This document shows, piece by piece, positions 24,504-37,156 of a stretch of DNA of 64,000 bases. Below the pieces are notes generated by a model that was given only the letters and a program-made list of their open reading frames with translations, was not told where the DNA came from and did no database searches. Location: positions 47,409,935 through 47,473,934 of the forward strand of contig NC_066317.1 of NCBI RefSeq assembly GCF_022539315.1, in the 5' to 3' direction. The translations under genes were made by a program, and so were the position numbers. Source of the DNA: Serinus canaria (taxonomy: Eukaryota; Chordata; Aves; Passeriformes; Fringillidae). How positions within the stretch are numbered: position 1 is the stretch's first letter; the number at the start of each line of letters is the position of its first letter.

Positions 24504-27500
24504 GGTGCTTTATCTCTTAAGAGAAACTTGCAACATCCCAAAAATCTCAGTTGTAATGAATATATACAGTAACTGGCAGATTAAACTTCTGATAAGGCAA
24601 AACCCAACAGTTTAATCCTCTAATGTAATTCTGTATCCATAATCAAGGATAACAGCCCTGAGAATAGGAAAGCTAGCAAAATCTACACCTCTATGATCCA
24701 CTGGTGGATGAACCTCAGTGTGATCAGCTTTACACCACTGCCCTTCTCAGCTCTCCCCCACATCCCATGTCTGTCTCACTCCATGGCTGGCCAAAAAGCC
24801 CACATAGCCCAGGAGTGTAGGGGCCCTGCCAGCCACCTCCCTGCTCCTGCAACATCACCCAGCATAAACCACAGGTGTTCAGGGCACACAGATACACTGA
24901 CCATCGTCAATGGCAGTGCTAAATGGGTGATCCTGGTTTTAATAACAACTTCGATGGTATCTTCACATAATTCTTGAAGTAGTTATTCCATAGCAGCATT
25001 GATAATGTCGTCTTTGAAGCTGTCTAAAAAGTTTCTGGGATGGGAATGTGATGCTATAAGAAAACCCAAGGTTTTCCAGAAGCGATGCTGATCTTGAAGG
25101 TCCCAGTACAAGTCCTGAACCTGAAACTGTCTTTCAAACAAGATGAAAGTTATGTACTAAACTCTCAGGAATCATGAAAGACTGTATCCTCTTAGCCCCT
25201 AAGATCTCTGTCAGTTTACACAGATCCTATACTTATGTTACAGTGATAACTTCTAACATTTCTACTATTCCTTACATATTCAAACCATTTTGCAGCTTTT
25301 TCCTTGGCAAGTATGGGACAATAATTTTGCTTTCTGTCCACCTTTGAGGCTTCTGTGTAATACCTTCTATCCACAAGATAGCTGGAAATGGATTAATAGG
25401 ATAAGGCTGAACCTTATCAACAATAAAACAATATTTCAGTTCAGCAGTGCTGCCCTCTTGTCATGAAAAGATGAATTCATTCCGGAGTGTGAAATGGAGC
25501 AATTTCAGAGGAGAACTCATTGTTTCATAGCTATTTTGCCTCATGTTCTATATCTGAAAAGTACCTTAAATTGCTAATATAGCCTAGCAATAATAAAGGC
25601 TCTGGCTTTCAAAGAGCAGTAGAAATTTAACATATGAAGTGTCTAGTCTTTCTTATGAATACATATGCATTTCCACGGTTTGGGGGTTTTTTGTTGTTGT
25701 TGTGAGGTTCTTTCTTTTCCTTAGGGAAGCAGGGAGCAGGGAGAAAAAGAAAACTAGGCCACTCTAGGCTACAGGATATTTATACGGCTTAGTTGGTTTT
25801 GAATTACTAAATCTAAAGAATTTCACCACATAAATTTAAGAAATGAAGTCAGGCAATGTCAGATATATTAACAGTTATTTTGCAGAAAAGGATAAGGGAG
25901 GTTCCAGATGGCACAGACTTATCTCTACAGAGTTGTGGGGTGGGAGCTGAGGAAACATCAACCAGTGTAACCTCGGTCCAGAAATGGACAGCCAAACCAT
26001 TACTGTCCAAATCATGAAGAGGACAATGACAGAGAGGAATGCAGGTTTGTCAGAGATAAAACATGTCAAATCAGTTTTCCCAGTAACCTGGTAACATTTC
26101 CCAGGAACATATTTAAGTAGCCAGTCTTCTCTCTTACCCCAGATTAGTAATATTTTGGCACTTTTCACTTGACATTCCTACAATCAGGCCAGGGATGCCT
26201 GGGCTGGACAAAAATATTACAGAAAAACTATTATAGATTGCAAAATTATCAGAAATGGTTAGCCAGAGACTGAATGTCATCGATTTGTGGTCAAAATGGA
26301 AAAACATTTTGTAGTTTTGCAGGGTTCTTTCAGTGGCCTTAATTACTATATTTGTGTTAATTCTTACATATATTAAAGACCTGAAGGGTAGAAGAGAGAT
26401 TATTCTCACTAATTCAGTACATGATGTCACTCCAGAACACACCACTACTATGCTAGAGAGCAGCATTAAAATTCAATAGCATCCTGATATGTAGGGAAAC
26501 AGGTTGAAAAAAGTAATACAGTCGAGCAGGAAGGCTACATACACAGAGACAAGAATAATAAATTGCATGACCCAGGATCAGGAATGATTGCCTAGACAGC
26601 AGTTCTACAGAAAAGATATGCACTTTATAATGGATTGCAAGGGAAGCATGAGTCAACGTTGTCACTCATTGCAAAAAGACAAGCATCTATACTAGAACAA
26701 GCCCACAAAGGTACAGCCTGGCAAACACTGAATTTGTTTGCTGTAAAGCACATGTTAGTGCATTTGTGAACTGTACTTTTAGCCTTTATGAATTCCTCTT
26801 AAAAAAGATTTTTTTGCCTTTTGAATCACAGCACATGAAATGAAAGTAGTACATACATGAAAAACAAGGATTGTTTTCTGGCTCATGCAGCGTTAATGTA
26901 TTTATTCACAAAATATCATTTTAAATACTGAAGATGATGTGTTGAACATTGTAAAATAATCCCCTGTTGACTTCCATTTATGATTAAATTTATATGGGTG
27001 GATATTTTAAGAATTCATTTTCTTGGTATGGTTTATACAGAATTCATTGAGAGACCAGGAAATAAAATGAAAACAATTATTCTAATTGTCCCTTCCCAGC
27101 CTTGTTAGGAGTAATTTCTCAAAGTATTATTGCACTTTAATTAGAAATTTGTAAACTATATATTAGTTCATAAGACTACTCTGAAATCCTGTTATTTTTT
27201 CTTGATAATAAGAAACATGTGAAAAAATGCATGTCGTGCATGTTGTGCATCACTCTGCACAGAGATTCCTTGACAAGCATGTGAAATTCTTATTTCATTT
27301 TTTTGTATTCTTTGTCTTAGGAAAAAAAAAAGGAGATATAAATACCTCCTGCTTGGGAATAACACAGTGTCTTTACTGAACAATATGTCCATTAAAAGCA
27401 GAATACTTTAACTTCCTGACAGTAGTTACTCAGCTCTCTAATTCAAATGCTAAATCCAACCCCCACTACAGTACACGTGGTTTATGGACAGTCTGACTGT

Positions 27501-27707
27501 CAGTGCAGCAAAACACTGTCAGTAATAGAGGCTGAAAACTTTTGATAGTAAGTAAAATATATTTCTTCCACAACCCTGATCATTCATCACCATAATCTCC
27601 ACATATGACTTCTGTAAACTGCATAGAACAGAAGGCTGGGGTGTGAAGCTTGAGAAACATCAGACCATTATCATTATGCTTAATGTGTATTTATTCATAT
27701 TTTCCAC

Positions 27708-28663
27708 GGAGTGGAAAATGAGGTGGGTTGAGAGCTGGCTGGAAGGCAGGTCCCAGAGGGCTGTACTCAGTGGCACAGGGTCTTGTTGGAAGCCTGTCAC
27801 TAGTGGGGTCCCCTGAGGTTTAGTACCAGGCACAGTATTGTTTAATTTCTCCATCAATGACTTGGATGAAGGGGCAGAGGTCTCCTCAGTGAGTTCACTG
27901 ATGGCACAAAGCTGGGAGGAGCAGCCAATACCCCAGAGTGCTGTGCAGCCCTTCAGAAGGGCCTCGGCAGGCTGGAGAGATGGGCAGAGAAGAAATGTTT
28001 GAAATTTAACAAGGGCAAGTGCAGGGTCCTGCACCTGGGCAGGAATAACCCCAGGCACCAGCACAGGCTGGGGAGCAGCTCTGTGGAACAGGACCTGGGG
28101 GTCCTGGTGGACAATCAGCTGTCCATTGACCTTGTGGCTGAGACAGTCACTGGTATTCTGGAGCTCATTAGGAAGAGCATTGCCAGCAGGTGGAGGGAGG
28201 TGATCCTGCCCTCCTATTCAGCCATGGTGAGGCCACATCTGGAGCAGGTCCAGAAGAAGGGCAACAATGATTAAATCTCTATTACAAGGGAAGACTGAGG
28301 GAGCTGGGCCTGTTCAGACTCAAAAACAAAAAGCGAGAGGGCATCTCAACAATATCTGTAAGTATTTGAAGGTTCAGTGTCAAGAAGATGGAGCCAGGCT
28401 CTTGTAAGTGGTGCCAAGCAATAGGACAGCAGGCAATGAGCAGAAACTGATGCACAAGAAATTCCACCTGAGTGGAATTTTCTGTATGGGTGACCGCACA
28501 CTGAACAGATTGCCCAGAGACGCTGTGGAGTCTCCCTCACTGAAGATATTCAAGAACCATCTGGACACAATCCTATGCCTTGTGCTTTGGGATGACCATG
28601 CTTGAGCAGGGAAGTTGGAGCAGGTGACCTACTGTGGTTCCTTCCATTCTGTGATTTAATTTA
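27708..28663 (+). mobile_element. CR1 LINE fragment, plus strand
   Basis: It begins within RT at ggtgggttgagagctggctg, passes a GVP-type block near 27810 (ggggtcccctgaggtttagt) and the FADD-box region near 27890-27905 (decayed). It then holds the longest surviving frame, beginning MKFNKGKCRVLHLGRNNP (27999-28274) and continuing EQDLGVLVDNQLS. The 3' UTR includes attccacctgagtggaattt-like and ttccttccattctgtgattt blocks, ending near 28663. It is 5'-truncated with stops and frame changes. It carries more GC and CpG than its surroundings and looks somewhat better preserved than the other two. Confidence 0.95.
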
Positions 28664-31600
28664 TGTGGTAGACAAAATACTTAGGAGCAATAAATCACAC
28701 TCTAAATTGTTATTTTTGAAAATTTATAAACAAAAGGAACTGAAGGAATAAAGGAATATGAACAAATCTTCTGGCAGAATGCAGTCACTCAAGTAATACT
28801 CAGAAATTCTGCTTATCTATGAAGTGCACCTATTACAATAGAGCAACATTGGCTCAAAAATATGCATTAGTTTACTATGTGACTTTTCTGTAGATCAAAT
28901 TATGCCTGTGTTTGTTGAGGATGGAAGATACAGAAATAAAGCACAAAGAAAATCCCCTCTTTGCCCAGAGGCTTACATTCCCAGGGTTGCCATAAAAGAA
29001 AAATCAACACTAGCCAACTTTTTTTATTGAATAGAAAGAAAGATGATGTCTGCTTCCACAGTGTAGTGACCTTATGATCCCAGAGCAAAGCAGAACAAGT
29101 CACAAGCACTCATGGAGTGCTTTTACTACTGGAGTAAAGCTCATGCAACAAAATGGTCACGGACACAAAAAGACACATAAAAGAGTTAAGCAAAGATACT
29201 CCAGGTGTGTTAATACCTTCACATGAGTGAGTCCAAAGCAGAAAAGCAACTCTGAGCCCTCATGGCAAAACCTTTTATCTCACCACCTCTGCTGGAACCT
29301 CCTAAAGCCACAACAGTGTGAGTCAAACCTCCTGCCCAAGGGATGATGAAAAAACCTGCTGTAAGAAGCCATGAGGTAAAGAGACCTCTAATGGAACTTG
29401 GCAAACAGCCTGACCCTGGCATCTCAAGCTACCCAGCTCACAAATCAGAGAGTCACAAGAGCACACTGGTAACAGTGCACACATGGCAGACATATGTGCT
29501 GATACCAAAGGAGAGCAAAGTGCAGAGCAGCTTCCTCCAACAAGGGAGAAGGGAGACATCTTACTTAGGAATTAGGTCCTCCTTTTCTTCTAGCAGGAAA
29601 GAATAAGCTGCTCATTTCTGACAGTAGGTGCTGACCAGAGAGGCTTCATTAGCTGAGTGCATTCTCAGCCTCTGGACACGTGTTGTCAGGAAGAGGAAGC
29701 AACAGAGAAGCATCCTCCTTTTTATGTAGGCAATGGTGATACAAGGCTACAGAGGTACCTTTATGCAGGTTCAGCTCCTGAAGCTGCATGCCTGTATGAT
29801 TTGCATCTTTTGATACTCTAAGGAGAATCACAACTACCTCATACACCATATATGCAAGGTGTGAGTCACTCATCTCCACGTCTCTCCAACATGCCAGATG
29901 CAGTTCTTAGCAGATAAAAGAGCAGAGCAGTTTCGCTGTGGGCATCAAGCAGAAAGCTATATCATATTCCCCTATGTTCCCTTGAAGTATCTGCTGCAGT
30001 TTTAAAAGGTCCTTGATTCAGTTTCCCCAAGCAGAAAAAAATGATCATGAAATAGTAATGACCAATTTGCTCAAAAGAAACTGAAAGGCTTGGTGATCAC
30101 ACCCAAGAAAAGTGTAGAGAGACCAAGCAAAGCAAAACAGATCCAGTCCAATCACTAGTTATCAAATACATAACTCTTTCATAAACCAAATATGATCCAC
30201 CTTAAAACAAATTTGACTTTCAGCCCTACAAGCAAGGTTGCTCTGAAATATCACTTTGTATGGTTTCATGAGTTCACATCTGTAAGTCAATATGCAGCTG
30301 CATATACAAAAGCCCTAAGGAAATATCTAAAGGGCTTCCCTTTTTGCAGCTGCCTTTCCAAGGACATTATTTCACAGAGCCAGAAAATGTGCATGTTAGT
30401 TAGCAAAGGCTACCTTTCAATACTTCTTTCCAATTCACTAACTTCCCTTCCCTAGTGTCTAGATAATTACCTTCTAGTAGTATCCCTGGAGTGGTGCCTA
30501 AGGCATAAACGAGGACAAAGACAACTAAAAAAAATCACTGAGGTTAATTCCTCTTGGTGTCCTGAGAACAGAGAGCACATACCAGCTTAATTCAAATGGC
30601 TAGAGGAGAAAAAAGAGAATATAAAGATTGAATTGTTATTCTTTCTAGTGATTGAATGGTAGAGGAGTAATTTATCAATATAGGTTTCATGCAAAAATTT
30701 TTAAGAAAGAAAACCACAAAATAACTCCATAAGTAAACTTCATATTTTTCTATTTCTAAGCACCTGAATATTTTTAAATATTTTTAACAATATAACCTCA
30801 GCATAAAATATGATGCCCTCACTAAAGTATAATATGTAACAATTTTCCCACAAAATACATATTTTCAGAGATGAAGGGGATAAAAAATTCATATCAGGTT
30901 ATTATTTTGCTGCTGTTATAAGAATGATTTGCTATGATACATTCTTCTCTGAGTCACCAGCACATCAGTGGAGTCAATTCATTTCCTAGCCTTCCACTTG
31001 CTGAGAAATGCATGCTCAAATCTATTTAACCCCAGTAAAGGACTTTCCTGACAAAATTATGGTTGCTTCCTGTCCCAGTGAAGCCCTAGCACAAGGATTA
31101 TACTGTACTGCACTAGGGATAGAGTAGGAAGATCTTGTATGAAATTTCTGTCCTGCAGAAATAATTGATACTTTTGCTACTGGCTTCACTGCAACACAAT
31201 TTTACTAGAAGCATCTTCATGCTATTTCTACTCTTTGCCTAATTAAGATATTCAGAAAAATAATAGTGATCTTGTGACAAACCAGGTAATTTACTAAGGA
31301 CTTTGACATCAGGGGACCTGAAGATCATTTAATTTTTCTGAAGAGGTAGACTGTGCTGCACTAGATTCTCTATCAGAGGTAATTATTATTAATTGAGATA
31401 TAACTTCAACAATTTCCACAAAACTCCTTTAGTCACATGGGTTAGGCTTCTTCCCACTAATCTGCCACTACATAAGATGCCTCTTAATGGCTATTATATA
31501 ACCTCTCTGGAACAATTCCCTCAATATTTGTGTTTATATATTGTCCTCCAGATGACAGCAAAGGTCAACTCCCTATCATCTCATTAAAGGTGTGTTCAAT

Positions 31601-34329
31601 TTAGCTTCTTTCCCCTACACAGCTAAAAAAGCCCTGATAAATCAGCTCTATAGCAAGAATAAACACACTGCTTCACTTAATTAAAAATTAAATTCCTCTT
31701 CAGGGATCATTACAGTAGTGAGCTGCTACATGCCTTTGTTAAATAGGTGTTTCTTTGAGGACACAACCAGACTTATACTATTGGGAACTCTGCACCACTA
31801 TAAGCAGGAATTTGTTCAGGCATTCAGTTAGAGCACTACAGGTGTTCTTCTTTTAAAAAGAGGTGGGTACAGAAAAGCTAAGGGTTCTTTGAAGAATCAG
31901 GAGAATTGCTTTACAAAGTTTTGCTCATCTTTGCACCTATTACATTAAGGAATCATGTCATTTTAGTATTTGGAATAAAAAGCAAAAAATATTGGTTTGC
32001 ATACTGGCCAGTAAAACCTTGTAATGAAAGATAACTCAGAGGAGATGGGCAATAGGGCTGTGCCTGTGAAGGTCAGGGAGTAACACTGTGACTGCCCACA
32101 GTTGTTGCAAAGATGCTGACTTTATCAGAACACAAAGGGGACTGGGAGTCAGCCTTTGTTTTATAGAAACAGCTACCAAGAGCTGAGCTGGTCAACTGGT
32201 GTAAGGGTTTCTCCCTGAGTTATTAAAAGAGTGCAAATTTCTCCCTTTCTCAGCCAGACCAGCATGCAGGCTGGGGAGTGAATAGGTGTACAACACTTAT
32301 TCAACACAGAGTACAAATCCAGACAAATAGCAAAAGTATTCTGAAGAGAGCAATGGGCTCGAGCTGGCTTCCATCCATGTATTCCCTCCCAGTAACTGGG
32401 GATGCCCAGTACAGTTGTTATATTTTGCTAGGTGTGATTTAGATTTGTATTGTGTTTTCCATCTATTTTATTTCACTTCGCTAATTCAGAAATCTCACGT
32501 AATTTCACCTATTTTTAAATAAGTAAATTTGATATTATACATTACACTGTCTGCATATGAAATATCTAAAAAAACCTGGTTGGAGGGTATTGGACTGTGA
32601 CAACAGTGCATACTTTCTTAAGGAAATGTTTTCAGTCCTCTAAAGCTTCAAACAGAAATAGTCAAACTAATCAGAAATGCAGAAGCAATAACATTGTTGA
32701 CAAAAACATTTGTGAAAAAGTAATGAAAATAGTTTCTTCTCAGTTTTCCCATACAATTAAGAGCAAGCAGATTAACTTAGACAAAACAAATTAGTGGTAG
32801 TTTACACGCTGAATGTTCATATGCAATTTGGTAGGAACATGCTCCTGGTCTGTTTGCAAGCCCCATCTACTTTTGGCACACAGGCCGTGTGAATTCAGGA
32901 CTGATCTGCTCACATTCCAAGAAAATCAGCTCCCAGTAAAGACCACTGTAACTTCCACATTAAAGTAATAGTGTACTGCTGAGTGCAGGTGTATCTGTTC
33001 TGTCTTCCTACTCATTGGCATTAAAACTTCACACAACACAAGAAAAGAGAGTGTCAAGAAGTCATCCTTGATCTTTCACTGACCTTCACATCTGTACTTT
33101 TTAGGACAAAAGAAAACAACTCGTCACTCAGATTCTCTTCCATTTCAGTGAGTTGACAGCCATGCAGCCAGCCAAATCATACTGATAGTATGTAGTCCAG
33201 TAGGTCTACACTAAATGCAGTTTCCTGCTAAAAAAAAGGGTCAACATTTCCTCTAGAGAGCGTTCCAGGAGCATTAGAGTTTGTTTTTTTAGCCTTTTAG
33301 AACCACAGATTAGAATAGCTCTGTCTGAGGTCTTGCACTCTGGGTCTAAAAGCAGACATTCAAGTGGGAGCAGACACTTTATATGGGGCATTTAGGATTC
33401 ACCTTTGCTTATTAATATATTCCCATGATCCATAAATGCAAAAGTGATCTTCTCTGTGACATAATTGTTAACATGGGGACTCTTATTTATTTTCTCAGCT
33501 ACAATGCATGTAAAGCAAATAGACCATAGCAATACCATTACACACACTCCTGCACTCACTTTAGAGACAATCAATATCCATTATCAAATTCTCAGCAGGA
33601 GAGAAAAGCTGTGAAATTGCCCATAAAATAAATTTACAAAGTCATCCTAATATCTTCTATGTTCTGTTTGAAAAATGATACATAAATAATTGTTTCAAAG
33701 GTACTTTCACTTCATTATCATACCAGAGCCTATTCATGGAAGTAGTGATGATGACTACACCATCCTCTGTTTCACAGAAATGAGGAAAAAAAGTTGGATT
33801 CTTGTTTCAGTGAAGGGCCTTGTTTTGTAATTGGTTCTGTCCTTTGCATCAGGGTCATTCTTTTTTACTTGCTTCTCAAACTCTGACATAGACCATAACA
33901 GTATCTTTTATTAAAATAAAGGTCGTGTTTGCCATGTCACCCAAATACCGAAACACCTGATCTACTTTAAAAGACCAGGAAAAGTTTCAGCCCCAGAGGA
34001 ACTTTTTTTTGTTAGCTTTACATTTTCTTTTAGAAAGGTAGCCCATAGAGGGTTTTTTAGCATTCATGCGGATCTTGTCTTTGTCTCTTGTGGAAGACTC
34101 ACAAAGTAGAATGATGGTTTTCTCACAATCTTCTAAACATCCCAGGCTCTTGTGTGAATTTCTCCTCTCTTTCTCCTTGAGACAGAGACACAAAAATGTA
34201 CCTTTCTACTTTGTGATACAAGTGATGATAACTAGGCTTCCAAGAGACTGGTGGATCAACATGCAGATGATGCTACATATGTGCTGAATCAGCTTTGGAG
34301 AGACAGGAGAGAAGGAAAGGGAAATTAGC

Positions 34330-34380
<51 letters not shown>

Positions 34381-36257
34381 AGTCTAAAATATAGTGTAAA
34401 ATGCCACAAGTGACCAGAGATACTTGGCATAGTTTCCTGACCCATTTGGCATTTGCTGTTACTCACATCCAGGTGACAGGACAGAGCTCAGCACTAGTTC
34501 TTGGTCAGACTTTACCCTATAGTCAAAAAAAATCAGTAAATTTGATTCCTGGCAGCTGAAGTGCATTCCAGTCTAAGAGCCAGCACAATATACTTCAGAC
34601 AACAAAAGTAACACTGCTGTAAGCAGGTTCATATACTGTTTCTGTTTCTCAAAGTGGAGGATTTGGCTCTCCATATATTTTGCCAGTAGTCACCATTAAT
34701 TTTAGTGGAAACATGCCACAATGAGCATGTTTCAAGACTTCAGTGCATTGCAGCCTTTCCTATCTATTACTTTCTAAGGTGATTATGTGTATCACACCTA
34801 GGCACCATTTAATACTGTGTACTCTGTGCTTGTCCACAGCAAATACCTGTTATCTTACAATGAGCTACCAATTTAAAAGTGTCGTGTTTGTACTTTTGAA
34901 TATTTTATATATTTATTCTGTTTGGTTCTTTAAAAGTCTCATCCTTAATCATTTATCTTTAATTTAGACAACTAATTGCTTTAGACAAATTACTTTATTC
35001 CCTTTCATATTTCCCTATTTGCTAAATACTGATAAGTAGCCAACATTTATCAATGATATCCAGCTTTACATTAATTATATTTCAAGGCACAAAAAATCAT
35101 TGTGCAGTAGCACTGTTTAGCAATGCACACATGAACTACATACTGAATATCAACCAAATACAAAGAATTTAACTGAAACCAAGTGAAATATTGAATCCTG
35201 AACAGAGATGAAAATAATACATTCAAATTAATTCAGGCAATTTTGAATACCGTCATTTTTTGCTGCATCTTATGCTTTGAACAATCACTCTCTTTGAACT
35301 GCAGCAACTGGGATTAAAGATTAGAATGTATGGAGCCTACCTGTATCTTTCTGAATAGCCACAATTATCTTATGATTTGTAATGCTCTGCTTATGCTCTT
35401 GAATGCTAACACCAGGCACTGGTTTCATTACAAAAATCACAAATTTACTAATGCCTTTTAGAGCATTATTTCAGCTATTTTTATGTGCTGAGTTAAATTG
35501 ACTACACATGCAGCATAAAATTAGGGATAAAATATGCTCTAATATAACTATAATTAGACTAGAAATTAAATGGAATTAGCTAGTATAGCATCAAAAAACT
35601 AGTAAAAATAATGCCCCAGATATATTTTGAACCTACATTCAAACAAACCATTTGAAAGCAAGTCAAACAGTCTGAGCTAGATGCTAATAGATAACCACCT
35701 GTGTCCACTCAGTGCTCTGGAAAACCTCATTAGCAATGCAAGGCCATGGATCTTGGCTCCTTTTCCACTTAAGTAAATTTAGCACTATGAAGAACCACGA
35801 TGGAGTGGGTATTTCATGCTAATGAACTCTCTGCACCACATGGTACTCTCTTCCTATTTGAAAAAATGACCATTTGCAAGGAAAGCCAATCTTTTACCTA
35901 AAATATTAGTCAATCAGCAGTTAGAGCAATTCCCTATGCTGATCCAAGAATAAAGAATCAGCTAGGATAGTTTTCTAAGTCAGATATGTCTCTTAAATAG
36001 AACTCTCTGTGGATGTAGCCCTTTGTTTAAAAACAACAGAAACCGGATCAAAAGTTTTTTATTTTAACTCTATCAGGCTCAGCAAGGTTGCTGCAAAACA
36101 AGATTAAAAGCATACTTGGGAAATGATTTCACAGACCTCTAGTGGACTGAAATTGAGCTACTCAGATGTGTTGCTTAACACAGCAACAAATTCGCATCAT
36201 TTCTCTCTAGTGCTTTCTCACAAAAACTGAATATTTCTGACAAGTTTTGTTTTTCAG
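28664..36257. other. AT-rich noncoding stretch
   Basis: No gene is recognised over about 7.6 kb. Apart from the dinucleotide array near 34.3 kb I can name no repeat. Frames here are all under about 90 codons and unremarkable. Confidence 0.55.
34332..34381. repeat. (TA)n microsatellite
   Basis: About 37 nt of unbroken TA dinucleotides grading into TATATGTAT units. The short minus-strand frame with an Ile/Tyr string across it is a product of this array. Confidence 0.95.
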
Positions 36258-36680
36258 CAGGTCCAGTGGTGTTTTCTGCTTTTCATGTATAAAGATTTCA
36301 GGTATAAATACCATCCCAGAATTACAGAATCTTACTGTAAGACAACTTCTGAAAGAACTTTTGAATGAATTTTTCATGTATTTGCACAGCAGAAAATCAG
36401 ATTTCAGAAGAGTTCACAAAGGTAACTACTGGAGCTGCATAGATTCTATTAAAACAGGGCTGTTTCCACTGTTTCATCTTCCAGTTCCAGTTTCTGAGTT
36501 AAATAAATCTCTAAAGTTCTCAGAGCTCTGGACCAAGCTGAAGATCTCAGATTTCAGGTCTGATGGCAGCATTAGACTGGAACACATGCCATTCCGTGCA
36601 CCAAATGACATCCAGAACTGTCAATCCCAGACCAGTAGCAGAATAAATTCAGGGTATTACGGGCATGTTCTTGTAGATCT
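36258..36680 (+). other. Open segment with exon-like edges
   Basis: A strong acceptor-like tract (gttttgtttttcag) precedes 36258 and a near-consensus donor (GTAAGT) starts at 36681. Between them one frame is open for 423 nt (1 nt, 140 codons, 2 nt). The peptide is rich in Ser, Leu, Ile and Lys, with no domain I recognise. An open run this long is expected roughly once by chance in 64 kb of AT-rich DNA, so the coincidence of edges is suggestive but not strong. A lncRNA exon or chance are equally good readings. Confidence 0.2.
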
Positions 36681-37121
36681 GTAAGTATTTAGGCTCCTTA
36701 AAACAAAACCTAGAGAGATGAAGAAGTCTTTCCAGGCAAGACAAATCCTTACACCATCCCCTCAACAATTGCTTTTAATAATCTTACAATTAATGCCATT
36801 CATTAAATGACTCATACCTCTTGAAGAGGAGAGAAAATTATCAATAAATGCAAAGGGAAAGAGTCAAAATAATGATTGAACAGCCCACAATAGCCCCCCA
36901 GACTATGACTTCAGCATTTCTTTAAGATTCAATAAGAACACAAAAACCCCCAAACCTTCCAAACTTTGTTGTAAAACATAGAAAATGGACAGGAAGACCA
37001 TGTAAGAGAAACTTTAGCAGATAATAACTATTATTGTGTATTCTTTGCATGAATGATTTCTCCAAAATTAAGCATCTCTGCTGTCATGACATGAACACTG
37101 ATGACATTAGAGGCCTTATGA

Positions 37122-37156
<35 letters not shown>

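Larger units (their letters stand above)
21686..27707. other. AT-rich noncoding stretch
   Basis: No gene is recognised in about 6 kb. Two A-runs are listed separately. Short overlapping frames on both strands near 23.3-24.1 kb and 25.9-26.7 kb show no domain, no repeats and no splice-like edges that would set them apart from chance. Confidence 0.55.
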
